A stretch of 19,984 nt of DNA from Candidatus Brocadiia bacterium (GTDB taxonomy: Bacteria > Planctomycetota > MHYJ01 > WSZJ01). This document shows positions 1 through 8,000 of this stretch, in pieces. The notes below the pieces were generated by a model. That model was not told the DNA's origin. It saw only the letters and a program-made list of their open reading frames with translations, and did not search any database. The position numbers and the translations under genes were made by a program. Location: contig JABWAY010000030.1 in NCBI GenBank assembly GCA_013360825.1, positions 1-19,984 of the forward strand, in the 5' to 3' direction. Within the stretch, counting starts at the first letter, position 1. The number at the start of each line of letters is the position of its first letter.

Positions 1-350
1 GAGGGCGAGGTCGCGGCACGGGCGGTTTCCAGCGCCCGGACCAGCCCGTCGAGGCCGCGTTCCCATCGCCGGCCCAGCGGCATCTCCACCATCCAGCCGG
101 TCCGTTCCGTCCTCCGGGACAGGTCCGCCGCGACCGAGCAGATCCCCTCGCCGGCCGCCCGCGCGCCCTCCCACTCCGGGTCCACGAGAAACGCGAGCCA
201 GGCCTTCATCCCGACCGGCGGCCGGTCGGAGCGGAGCAGCCAGATCTCGTCGGCCCACCAGTCGCAATCCTGCTCGACCCCGTGCCGGCGCCAGCCGTTC
301 GACTCCAGCGTGTCGAGAATGCGGATCTGCTGCTGACGGCGGGTGGCCAC
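1..350 (-). CDS. Unrecognised protein, 3' part cut by window edge
   Basis: An open frame of at least 116 codons runs leftward off the window. I chose the GTG at 350-348 because a strong Shine-Dalgarno sequence, GGAGGT (361-356), lies about 6 nt upstream. The protein begins VATRRQQQIRILDTLE and is rich in tryptophan and charged residues, with CDWWADEIWLLRS near residue 31 and GMKAWLAFLVDPEWEGAR near residue 48. It has no signal peptide or membrane segment. I do not recognise the family; the make-up suits a small soluble cytoplasmic protein. It lies 53 nt after the S66 peptidase gene on the same strand and could be co-transcribed, but a hairpin fills most of the gap. I see no TAnnnT promoter-like hexamer in that gap. 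The frame is convincing because of its codon bias, ribosome binding site and lack of stops. Confidence 0.6.
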   Translation of the reverse strand, partial: MATRRQQQIRILDTLESNGWRRHGVEQDCDWWADEIWLLRSDRPPVGMKAWLAFLVDPEWEGARAAGEGICSVAADLSRRTERTGWMVEMPLGRRWERGLDGLVRALETARAATSP

Positions 351-375
351 GGCTGACCTCCAGAACTCACGATGA

Positions 376-402
376 GGGCGGGTCAGGGCTGCAGCCCCGC
401 CC
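376..402 (-). terminator. GC-rich hairpin after the S66 peptidase gene
   Basis: GGGCG (376-380) pairs with CGCCC (398-402) around a perfect 12-bp palindrome, GGGCTGCAGCCC (386-397). The structure begins two bases after the peptidase stop codon. There is no T tract, so it may be a transcript-end stabiliser or an attenuator before the next gene rather than a classical intrinsic terminator. Confidence 0.45.
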
Positions 403-403
403 G

Positions 404-1447
404 TCAGATGACGGCCGGCTCCACGATCGAGAACCGCCGCCCTGCGCAGTCCACCTCGGCGGCGACCCCGTACGGCAGGACACAGAACGGCTCGGTATGG
501 CCGAAGTCCATCCCCGTGACGACCGGAAGCGACGCCAAGGACAGCTCTTCCCGCACGACGCCGATCAGCGCCGCGTCGTAGGCCTCATGGCCCTCCACCG
601 GGAGCAGATGCCCCCCGGGACGTCCCAGCAGGAGCGCGCCGATCCGCTGCAGGATCCCCTGCGCCCCATAGCTCCTCAGCCACCTCGCCAGCTCGCGCGC
701 GGGCGGCGCCTCCTCCGACGTCTCAAGGAACAGCACCGCCCCGTCCCACGCCCCGCTCGACGGCCAGATCGGGGTCCCCTTCAGCCACTCCAGCACCTCC
801 ACGCACCCGCCGATCAGCGGACCGCGCACGACGCCGGTCCCCTGCAGCCAGCGCCAGCCGGTGGAGGGGAGAAGCGCGCGCCGCCGGTTCTGAAGGGCGG
901 GATCGCTCCACTCCAGCCGCTCCACCGTCCACCCGTCCGTATTGGGCCGGATCTCCCCGACCGGAGCGGCCTCGAAGAGCGTCCGTCGGACCGAATCCGC
1001 GAGATACCGGTGCATCCCGCAGTTTTCCGCGAACCCTGCCATGAAGGAGGGCCCGTAGAAGGTGTTCAGTCCCGCTGCCATGCAGGCGAAGTGAGTGACG
1101 GTCGTGTCGGAAAAGCCCATGAAGACTTTCGGATTCGCACGGATCACGGCGGGATCGATGTAGGGCAGGAGTCGGATCGAGTCGTCCCCGCCGATGGTCG
1201 AGATCACACCCCGGATCGACCTGTCGGCAAACGCCTCCATCAGGTCCTCCGCGCGCGCCTTCGGGTGAGCCGCCAGCCAGCCGGCGTCGCGGAGCGCGTG
1301 CCGCGTCTCGACGACGCGGAGGCCGAACTCCTCCTCGCACTGCCGCTTGCCGGCCCTGTAGCGCTCCGGGCAGGCGCCGGGACCGCCCCAGGAGAGCGAG
1401 ACGGCGGCAACGGTATCCCCCGGACGGAGGCGCGGCGGCTTCAGCAT
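404..1447 (-). CDS. S66 family peptidase, LD-carboxypeptidase / MccF-like
   Basis: This 347-residue protein belongs to the S66 serine peptidases. Those enzymes cleave the L,D bond of murein tetrapeptides in the cytoplasm (LdcA type) or inactivate microcin C-like peptide-nucleotides (MccF type). The Ser-Glu-His triad is visible: Ser113 in MGFSDTT, Glu242 in LFLETSEE and His317 in DFGHTEP. The STIGGDDS loop (about 83-90) is also typical. The length, the GFSDTT motif and the continuation into HFACMAAGLNTFYGP look closer to the MccF-like branch than to E. coli LdcA, but substrate cannot be decided from sequence. There is no signal peptide. The ATG follows a TAGACT hexamer by 6 nt with no room for a Shine-Dalgarno leader, suggesting a leaderless mRNA. 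Its neighbour on the other side is divergent. Confidence 0.9.
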   Translation of the reverse strand: MLKPPRLRPGDTVAAVSLSWGGPGACPERYRAGKRQCEEEFGLRVVETRHALRDAGWLAAHPKARAEDLMEAFADRSIRGVISTIGGDDSIRLLPYIDPAVIRANPKVFMGFSDTTVTHFACMAAGLNTFYGPSFMAGFAENCGMHRYLADSVRRTLFEAAPVGEIRPNTDGWTVERLEWSDPALQNRRRALLPSTGWRWLQGTGVVRGPLIGGCVEVLEWLKGTPIWPSSGAWDGAVLFLETSEEAPPARELARWLRSYGAQGILQRIGALLLGRPGGHLLPVEGHEAYDAALIGVVREELSLASLPVVTGMDFGHTEPFCVLPYGVAAEVDCAGRRFSIVEPAVI

Positions 1448-1453
1448 GGAGGA

Positions 1454-1459
1454 AGTCTA
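1454..1459 (-). promoter_or_regulatory. TAGACT, putative -10 of the S66 peptidase gene
   Basis: TAGACT on the minus strand ends 6 nt before the ATG at 1447. This spacing would place the transcription start at or next to the start codon. The same hexamer recurs at three other gene starts in the window. I see no clear -35 box. Confidence 0.5.
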
Positions 1460-1530
1460 CCCGGACCGGGGCGGACCGCCATTCCGGGGTTCGGGTCGGA
1501 GGGCGCCCCGGATCCGCCCGCCCTTTCGGG

Positions 1531-1536
1531 TATGCT
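1531..1536 (+). promoter_or_regulatory. TATGCT, putative -10 of the secreted TPR protein gene
   Basis: TATGCT lies 31 nt before the ATG at 1568. In this case there is a leader carrying a Shine-Dalgarno GGAG at 1557-1560. It matches the TAnnnT pattern seen at other starts. No convincing -35 element is visible. Confidence 0.4.
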
Positions 1537-1567
1537 TCTCCTGCTTCCCCACACTTGGAGATCCCCA

Positions 1568-2992
1568 ATGCGCCCTCTTTCCGCCGCACTGCTCCTCGCC
1601 GCAGCGCTTCCCGCCTGGTCGCAGGGCGCCTTCGACCCGAAGAAGGACTTCGAGCAGAAATTCCGCGCGCAGAACGAAAAGGCCGCCCGCGAACACGTCA
1701 CCCTCGGGAAATTCTGCGCCGGGAAGAAGCTCCACGCCGCCGCCCTGCTCGAGTACCGGCGGGCGCTCAAGCTCGACGCCAACTGCACCGACGCGAAGAG
1801 AGGGCTCTCCTGGAAATTCGAGGGGGGAGCGTGGGTGCCGGATCCGTCGGCGGTCGTGAAGAGCGCCAACGAGGGGAAGCCGGAAGCGGTGGAGAAGGCG
1901 CTGGACGAATACGACCAGAAGCGCCGGACGGCGGCGGCGAAGTCGGCGAAGGAGTACTCCGAGCTCGCCGCCTGGGCCGCGAAGAAGAGCCTGAAGGAGG
2001 AGGCGAAGGCCGCGTGGCGGATGGCGTGGTTCTACGACAGCTCCAGCGAGGAGGCCCGCGCGGGGAGCGGCTGGGTCAGGACGAACGGCTACTGGGTCTC
2101 CCCTGCCGACGCGGACGCCCGGCAGGCGGAGGCAAAGCGGATCGCGGGGGCCGGCGCCGGGGAGAGAGTCGCGGAGCGGAGCCAGGTCGAGTCCAGGACG
2201 GGGTGGTCCCTCGCCAAGCGGACCTCGGAGCATTTCCGTTTCGAGGGAATGTATTCGGACGCCGAAATGGCGACGCTGGTCCGGACGGCGGAGGCCACGC
2301 GCCTGGCGTTCATCGAGGCGTTCGAGCTGCCGGCCGATGCGCTGAAGGAGCCGATCCTGGGGGTCTTCCTCAAGACGAAGGAAGACCACGTTGCGTTTCT
2401 GGAGAAGTACGCGGAGCTCCGGGGGCGGGAGCTCGACGAGCACCGGAACTTCGCGGGGTGGGCGAAATACTCCCCGGACACGTTCGAGGTCCGCGAGGGC
2501 GGGCACGGCTGGGCCCTGATGCCGGACTGGACGGTCCACCAGGTCGCCGAGTTCCTGTTCGCGGCCCAGTACGGGATCCAGAACTGCCCCGCATGGCTCC
2601 GCGAGGGGATCGCCTACTGGTTCACCTACCGGATGACATCGTCCGCTCTCACCAACTGCGTCAGCTTCGACTCGGCCGCGACGGGAGGGGAGGACTGGGA
2701 GGAAATCCTCGAGTGGAAGCGGCTCACGAAGGAGCGGCTCCGGGAAGGCAAGAGTCCGCCGATGCGGGAGGTGCTCGAGGGGAGGCTGAACTCGCTCGAC
2801 GGGCCGAAGGGCGTGAAAGGCTGGAGCCTGGTGGACTGGATGCTGGCCGCGCGCCGCACGGAGTTCCTCAGCTTCCTGGGCATGCTGGGCGGCGGGACGG
2901 CTCCGGACGTGGCGATCCGGGAGGCCTTCGGCGTCAGGAATGACGACGAGCTGGAGGCGCAGTGGGCGGAGTTTGTGCTGGAGAACTACTGA
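1568..2992 (+). CDS. Secreted TPR / degenerate peptidase-MA-like protein
   Basis: A 474-residue exported protein. I chose the ATG at 1568 because GGAG precedes it by 7 nt and it opens a clean signal peptide (MRPLSAALLLAAALPAWSQG). The longer open frame upstream lies antisense to the S66 peptidase gene. Residues about 40-75 resemble a TPR (LGKFCAGKKLHAAALLEYRR), and the first half is helical and lysine/alanine-rich. The C-terminal half resembles the peptidase-MA-like gluzincin domain (DUF1570-type) found in many planctomycete exported proteins: HVAFLEKYAEL, then a helix containing H324, then CPAWLREGIAYWF with Glu346 in the usual place of the third zinc ligand. The HExxH motif itself is not intact: the residues are HQVAE, so the catalytic Glu and second His are missing. 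I infer a non-catalytic binding or structural role. It ends in convergence with the flagellar-like gene. Confidence 0.8.
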   Translation: MRPLSAALLLAAALPAWSQGAFDPKKDFEQKFRAQNEKAAREHVTLGKFCAGKKLHAAALLEYRRALKLDANCTDAKRGLSWKFEGGAWVPDPSAVVKSANEGKPEAVEKALDEYDQKRRTAAAKSAKEYSELAAWAAKKSLKEEAKAAWRMAWFYDSSSEEARAGSGWVRTNGYWVSPADADARQAEAKRIAGAGAGERVAERSQVESRTGWSLAKRTSEHFRFEGMYSDAEMATLVRTAEATRLAFIEAFELPADALKEPILGVFLKTKEDHVAFLEKYAELRGRELDEHRNFAGWAKYSPDTFEVREGGHGWALMPDWTVHQVAEFLFAAQYGIQNCPAWLREGIAYWFTYRMTSSALTNCVSFDSAATGGEDWEEILEWKRLTKERLREGKSPPMREVLEGRLNSLDGPKGVKGWSLVDWMLAARRTEFLSFLGMLGGGTAPDVAIREAFGVRNDDELEAQWAEFVLENY

Positions 2993-3047
2993 GGTTGCCC
3001 GGAGGGGATGGGTGCGGCGGGGAACGTCGTCCGGAGCGCCTCGGATC

Positions 3048-3074
3048 GGGTCCTCCCGGAAACCCGGGGGACCC
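3048..3074. terminator. Hairpin between convergent genes
   Basis: GGGTCCTCCCGG (3048-3059) pairs with CCGGGGGACCC (3064-3074) through 11 base pairs with one bulged T and a four-base loop. It sits between the stop codons of two convergent genes (2992 and 3106), so it could end transcription from both sides. There is no T tract. Confidence 0.5.
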
Positions 3075-3105
3075 GTGCGGTGCGGGCCGTTACCGGGGAC
3101 GCCGG

Positions 3106-3393
3106 TCAGGCGATCAGGTCGAGGACGGTCCCCAGGGTTTCACTCTGCGACTTGAGCGCCCCCAGGTTCAGCTTGAACGCCGCGCGCGCCTGAATCAGCG
3201 TCACGAAGTCGTCGAGCAGATCCGGTTCACCCGTCCCCGTCACGCCGGAGACTCCGACATCCCCGGCGCCGGTGGTCGCGAGATCCACGCGCCGGGAGAC
3301 GTACCCGGGGGTCGATGCGTTCGCGATGTTGCCGCCTGCGGCGAGGATCTGGAGCGAAGCGGTCTGCAGACCGGAGACGGAGGAGGAGAGCAC
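3106..3393 (-). CDS. Compact flagellar rod/hook-like protein
   Basis: A 95-residue protein with both halves of the flagellar axial (FlgC/FlgG/FlgE) fold. The N-terminus, MLSSSVSGLQTASLQIL followed by NIANASTPGYVSR, carries the family hallmark NIAN.sTPGY (about residues 22-32). The C-terminus, from LLDDFVTLIQARAAFKLN onward, matches the C-terminal helix of rod proteins such as FlgC, where one reads VxxMVxMIEAxRAYxxN. The connecting region is only about 25 residues, so it is shorter than a usual FlgC (about 135-140). Start: GTG at 3393, with a TACGAT hexamer 6 nt upstream and no Shine-Dalgarno, suggesting leaderless translation. No other flagellar gene lies within the window. It could be a minor rod component or a paralogue used elsewhere; family membership is fairly sure, role is not. 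Confidence 0.8.
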   Translation of the reverse strand: MLSSSVSGLQTASLQILAAGGNIANASTPGYVSRRVDLATTGAGDVGVSGVTGTGEPDLLDDFVTLIQARAAFKLNLGALKSQSETLGTVLDLIA

Positions 3394-3399
3394 GGCGGC

Positions 3400-3405
3400 A
3401 TCGTA
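3400..3405 (-). promoter_or_regulatory. TACGAT, putative -10 of the flagellar-like gene
   Basis: TACGAT on the minus strand ends 6 nt before the GTG start at 3393. This is the same leaderless geometry as at the S66 peptidase gene. It is divergent from the TAGACT at 3465-3470. Confidence 0.45.
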
Positions 3406-3464
3406 TCAGAATCCGCACTCCTCCTGACGTCGCCGACCGGGCTCCGAATCCAGCCGTCGGACTG

Positions 3465-3470
3465 TAGACT
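3465..3470 (+). promoter_or_regulatory. TAGACT, putative -10 of the secreted hydrolase gene
   Basis: TAGACT lies 28 nt before the ATG at 3499. The short leader contains CCGGAG, with GGAG at 3489-3492, 6 nt from the start. This is an exact repeat of the hexamer found before the S66 peptidase and YihY/BrkB genes. Confidence 0.5.
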
Positions 3471-3498
3471 GCCCTGATCTTTCATTCCGGAGCTCCCG

Positions 3499-4959
3499 AT
3501 GCGCGCGCCGCTCGCCTCCCTGTCAGCCCTGCTGCTCGTTCTTCCCTGCCTGGCCCAGGAACCTGCCGCGGCGCCGGGGCGGCGGATCCGGGATCGGGCC
3601 GCGGTCGACGGCAAGGTCCTGTTTCCCCAGCGCGGGCTCGGAGGCGGGGATGCCAACCCGGTCCAGATGGGACCCGCGGACTTCTCGGAGCTGGCGATCG
3701 GAGAACCGGGGTGCGAGTCGATGACGGGGTACATGTCGCTGCCGAAGGGGCTGGACCGGTCGAAGCGGTACGCGCTGCTGTTCGTGTTTCACGGGAACGG
3801 AGACCGCGGCAAAGGCCGGGTCGGCGTGCTGGCGCGGGTCACGACCGAGCGCGATCCCGTGATCGTGATCGGGGTGCAGTACCAGGAGCTGCAGGCGGAC
3901 GGGTCGGGGAAAATGGGACTGCCGACGCTGGCGAAGCCGGATGTGATCCTCAAGGGGTGCCGGTGGCTGCTCGAGAAGACGATGAAGGAGCAGCCCGTCG
4001 ACCCGGAGCGGGTGTTCGTCGGTGGGTTCTCCTGGGGAACCGCCTGGACGAGCGGGTGGGCGACCTCCTGGTGGAAGGAAGACCCGGAGGGATTCCCCTT
4101 CCGCGCCCTGTTCCTGTACTCCAGCGGCGGCGCCGGCTCGAAGTCCACACTCCCGCCGGTCCCGACGGTCTGCATGGTCGGGGAGCTCGAGACGAAGGAG
4201 GCGGGGAACTACGATGTGCTGCCCTCGGTCCGTCACTACTCCAACGTGCTGGCCCACTGGGGTTTCCCCGTCCTCCACCACGAGATTCCGGGAATGGGGC
4301 ACGATGTCAACGCGCGCTGCATCCAGATCACGCGCGACGTCATCCAGGACCTCGGGGGTCCCGGGTCACTTCCCTACCCCTCCCCGGGCGGCATCGCCGA
4401 CCCCGGGCCGGAGCCGCTGGGCTTCGCGAAGAACGAGGACCGGTACGTGCAGGAGATCCTGGCGCTGCTGGCGGACGACCGGTGGCCGGACGCGATCGGG
4501 CGGATCGCCGCGATCGAACTCGACCGGAAGATCACGCTCGCGGACAAGAGGGCGGTTCTCGCCTTCAGGACGGAGATGCAGAAGTTCGCGCAGGCGGAGT
4601 TGCCGCGGCTCGACCGGCTCCTTTCGGAGACCGCCCGGGCCGGGGGGATCCCGGGTCGGTTCCAGCTGCGCCGCCAGCGGGCCCTGCTCGAGGCCTATTC
4701 CAGATGGCCCTGGGCCCAGAAGAAACAGTACGCGGAAACCATCGCGATCTTCGACGGCGACTATCCGCCGACGCTGCGGGAGGCGAAGCGCAGGCACGCC
4801 ATGCTCACCGCCTGGACCCTCGAGCTGTCGGGGTGCCGCGACGACGCGAAACCTCTCTACGAGGAACTCGTGGCCGCGGAACAGGAGGACGGCGGAGTGA
4901 GTCCCTGGCCTGCGGCGGCGAAGTACAGGCTGAAGTGGTGGACGGCGCTCAGGGAGTAG
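3499..4959 (+). CDS. Secreted alpha/beta hydrolase with C-terminal helical extension
   Basis: A 486-residue protein with a signal peptide (MRAPLASLSALLLVLPCLAQ, cleavage near 20). Residues about 70-290 form an alpha/beta hydrolase of the esterase / PHB-depolymerase-like type. It shows an oxyanion-hole strand LLFVFHGNGDRG (about 93-104), the nucleophile elbow GGFSWG with Ser178, and a C-terminal catalytic His268 in GMGHDV. The acidic triad member is probably in VGELETKEAGN (about 227-237), by analogy with the family. Residues about 310-486 form a separate helical domain without a motif I recognise; its end (LFDD-less, TPR-like LEEAY and CRDDAKPLYEELVAA stretches) may be TPR-like. Start choice rests on GGAG 6 nt upstream and on the signal peptide. 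A U-tract terminator follows, so it is probably monocistronic. The substrate is unknown; an extracytoplasmic ester is likely. Confidence 0.8.
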   Translation: MRAPLASLSALLLVLPCLAQEPAAAPGRRIRDRAAVDGKVLFPQRGLGGGDANPVQMGPADFSELAIGEPGCESMTGYMSLPKGLDRSKRYALLFVFHGNGDRGKGRVGVLARVTTERDPVIVIGVQYQELQADGSGKMGLPTLAKPDVILKGCRWLLEKTMKEQPVDPERVFVGGFSWGTAWTSGWATSWWKEDPEGFPFRALFLYSSGGAGSKSTLPPVPTVCMVGELETKEAGNYDVLPSVRHYSNVLAHWGFPVLHHEIPGMGHDVNARCIQITRDVIQDLGGPGSLPYPSPGGIADPGPEPLGFAKNEDRYVQEILALLADDRWPDAIGRIAAIELDRKITLADKRAVLAFRTEMQKFAQAELPRLDRLLSETARAGGIPGRFQLRRQRALLEAYSRWPWAQKKQYAETIAIFDGDYPPTLREAKRRHAMLTAWTLELSGCRDDAKPLYEELVAAEQEDGGVSPWPAAAKYRLKWWTALRE

Positions 4960-5017
4960 GCGCGCCCGTGGAAGGGAAACGGGCAGGTCGGGCGACCGGC
5001 CGGCCCGCGCCGGGCAC

Positions 5018-5036
5018 TCCCCCGTCGGGGATTTTC
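5018..5036 (+). terminator. Intrinsic terminator between hydrolase and giant gene
   Basis: TCCCC (5018-5022) pairs with GGGGA (5027-5031) around a four-base loop, followed directly by TTTTCT. The stem is short, but this is the clearest hairpin plus T tract in the window. It separates the hydrolase gene (ends 4959) from the giant gene (starts near 5090). Confidence 0.5.
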
Positions 5037-5089
5037 TGGAACATCCGCCGGGAGCGAGCGTCATAGTCCGGGCCGGACTCCGCCCAGAT

Positions 5090-8000
5090 GTGACTTCACC
5101 CCCCTCCCTCTCAAGGTGCCCCTTGACCCTGAACGCTCCCCGGAAACTCGGCCGCGCCCCCTTCGTCGGCGCGCTCTGCCTCGCGGTCCTGTCCCTCGTC
5201 GCCTCCTTCTCCCTCCATGCCCCCGGTGAGCCGGGAGACGATCTGGAACCGCTCTCGGCGGACTCCTCGCTCGGAAAGGTCGTCGATCGCGAGGGGAATG
5301 CCCTTCTCAAGCCGGTCCAGGGCGACCGCTGGGCGGTGGCGGACGAGAACATGCTGCTCATGGCCGGGGACTGGGTGAAGACGGGGGTTCGGGGGGCGAA
5401 CGCCCTGCAGCTTCGGATGCGCAACGGGGTCGTGTACACGATGGGCCCCGACACGCTGGTGGAGCTGCCGGACGAAGCGACGCTGTCGGTCACGCGCGGC
5501 GAGGTCGAGGTTGCGGCCCCTGAGGGGGTCGCGGTCTCCGTCCGGGGTTCCGGAGGGGCGGCGCTCGCCGCGACCGGAAAGAAGGTCGTCCGCGCGCGCG
5601 ACGGCAGGCTTGCGTTCCTCGACACGGAACCGAAATGGCTCACCGGGTACCGGAACAACGCGTCGACAGAAGCCCTCGGGTCCCTGCTGGCCAACGTCGA
5701 CGGGCGCAACGTCCCCCTCACGATGGGGTACCACAAGGTGATCGTGGACATCCGCGACCAGATCGCGCGGACCGACATCGAGGAGTCGTTCATCAACCAC
5801 ACCTCCAGCGTCCTGGAGGGGATCTTCTACTTCCCGCTCCCGCAGGACGCGTCGATCTCCGGATTCGGGATGTGGATCGGCAACGAGTACGTGCACGGCG
5901 AGATCGTCGAGAAGGAACGCGCCCGGGAGATCTACGAGACGATTCTCCGGGAGAAGCGCGATCCCGGGCTGCTCGAGTGGACCGGGGGGAACATCTTCAA
6001 GGCGCGCGTCTACCCGATCGGCGCCGAGAAGCGGATCCGGATCACGTACACGCAGGTGCTGCCGAAGGTCGGCGGGATCTGCCGGTACACCTATGCGCTC
6101 CAGAGCGAGATGCTGCGCCAGCATCCCCTGGCGCAGCTCAAGATCCAGGTCAACGTCCACTCCCAGGAGTCGCTCCGGTCGGTCGAGTCTCCCTCACACG
6201 CCTGCAGGATCCGCCGGACGGAGCACTCCGCAAGCGTCGAACACGACGACGAGGAGTGCACGCCGACGCGCGACTTCGAGCTCCGCATCGGCACGGCTCC
6301 CTCGGACAGTCCGATCACGATGATCCCGCACCGCCGCGGCGACGACGGGTACTTCATGCTGATGCTCAACTCCCCCTCCGCGGGAGATCCGGAGAGCCGC
6401 CCGGTGCTGAAGGACGGCAAGCCGCTGAACCTCCTCATCGTCGCCGACACGTCCGGATCGATGATGGGACCGCAGCGCGATACGCAGCTCGCGTTTCTCG
6501 AGGCGCTGCTCGGCTCGCTCGGAGAGAAGGACCGCTTCAACCTGGTGACGAGCGACGTCGAAACCCGCTGGGCCTTCGGGGAGTTCGCGGGGAACACCGA
6601 GGCAAGCCGCGCGGCGGCGATGGCGTTCGTGGAGAAACGGCTCCCGCTCGGATGGTCGGACCTGGACAGGACGTTCGGCGAGGTCATGCGCCGGCTGCCG
6701 GCCGGCGCGCAGGTCGTCTTCGTGGGGGACGGTCTCCCCACGTCGGGGGACGCCGATCCGGTGGCGTTCAGCCGGCGCCTGCAGACCCTGTACGGCGGCA
6801 CCGGCACGTTTCACGCCGTCGCCCCCGGCAGCTCCTACGAGAGCGTCGTGCTCCGCGCGATGGCCTCCCTCGGCGGCGGGTCGGTGCGCGAGATCGGCGG
6901 GGGCACGGATCCCGCCCAGGCCGCGTTCCAGCTGCTCCGCGAGATCACGACACCCGCGGTCCGCAACCTCAAGGTCCGGTTCAGCGGCGTCGCCGCCGCC
7001 GCGGTCTACCCGGACCCACTTCCCAACCTCCCCGCCGGCTCCCAGCAGATCGTGATCGGCCGTTACAACCCGGCCGGAGGGGCGGCGACGGGGAGCGTGA
7101 CGATTTCGGGAACCGTCGACGGGAAGCCCGTCGAGTACTCCGGCGAGGTGTCGCTCCCCGCGTCGGAAGCGGGCAACGCGTTCATTCCCAGGCTCTGGGC
7201 GCGGCATCACCTCGACCACCTGCTGGCGCAGGGGTCGTCCCCGCAGGTCCGCGAGCGCATCATCGCGCTCTCCGAGGACTACCAGATCATCACTCCGTAC
7301 ACGTCCTTCCTCGTGCTCGAGAGCGACGCCGACCGGGAGCGTTTCCAGGTGAAGAAGACGTTCCGGATGCGCGACGGGGAGGAGTTCTTCGCCGAGGGCC
7401 GCGAGAACGCGAACTTCGAACTGACCCGGAAGCAGATGCTCGTCGCGAAGACCTGGCGCAAGCGGATCCGCGACTCGGTGCTGACCCGGCTGGGGACGAT
7501 GAGCCGAGAGCGGACGCGCTGGATGCTGGGGGAACCGCAATCCGAGTGGGCCCAGCTGGCGGGGCTCCGGGACGACCTCGGGGTGGAGGAGAAGTACAAG
7601 GAGGCGGGTGCGTCGAGCGAGCGGCAGCTTGCGAACGAAGACAGCGCCGTCGACGGGGAGGACAAGGACGGTCCCGCGGCGCGGGACAACGATCTCGCGG
7701 GGGAGGAATCGTGGGATGACCGGGAAGAAGCCCCCGCGGAGCCCGCAGCCGCGTCCCCCGCCCCGGAAACGGCGAAAGCGAAGAGGGCGCAGGGTTTCCG
7801 CGGGGACTTCGCCCGCAAGGGTGTCCCGAGACCCTCGACGCTGCGGGAGAGGATGGCGGGCCTGAAATCCATGACCGGGAAGGCCGGGTACAGCGGCGGC
7901 CTGGTGTCGGGCGAGTTCGATGAACTGCTCCGTCGGGGAGGCCGCCCCGGCGGGCCCTACGATTTCCTCAACGCGCTCTTCCCCGCCCTCCCCGCGCCGC

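Noticed and set aside
404..1447. The S66 peptidase as a microcin C immunity gene
   Set aside because: The MccF-like features are real, but no peptide precursor, adenylating enzyme or exporter lies nearby. A general murein or peptide-recycling role is equally possible.
497..1567. Long N-terminal extension of the secreted TPR protein
   Set aside because: It is antisense to the S66 peptidase gene, low in recognisable protein character, and would place the signal peptide internally. The ATG at 1568 has a Shine-Dalgarno.
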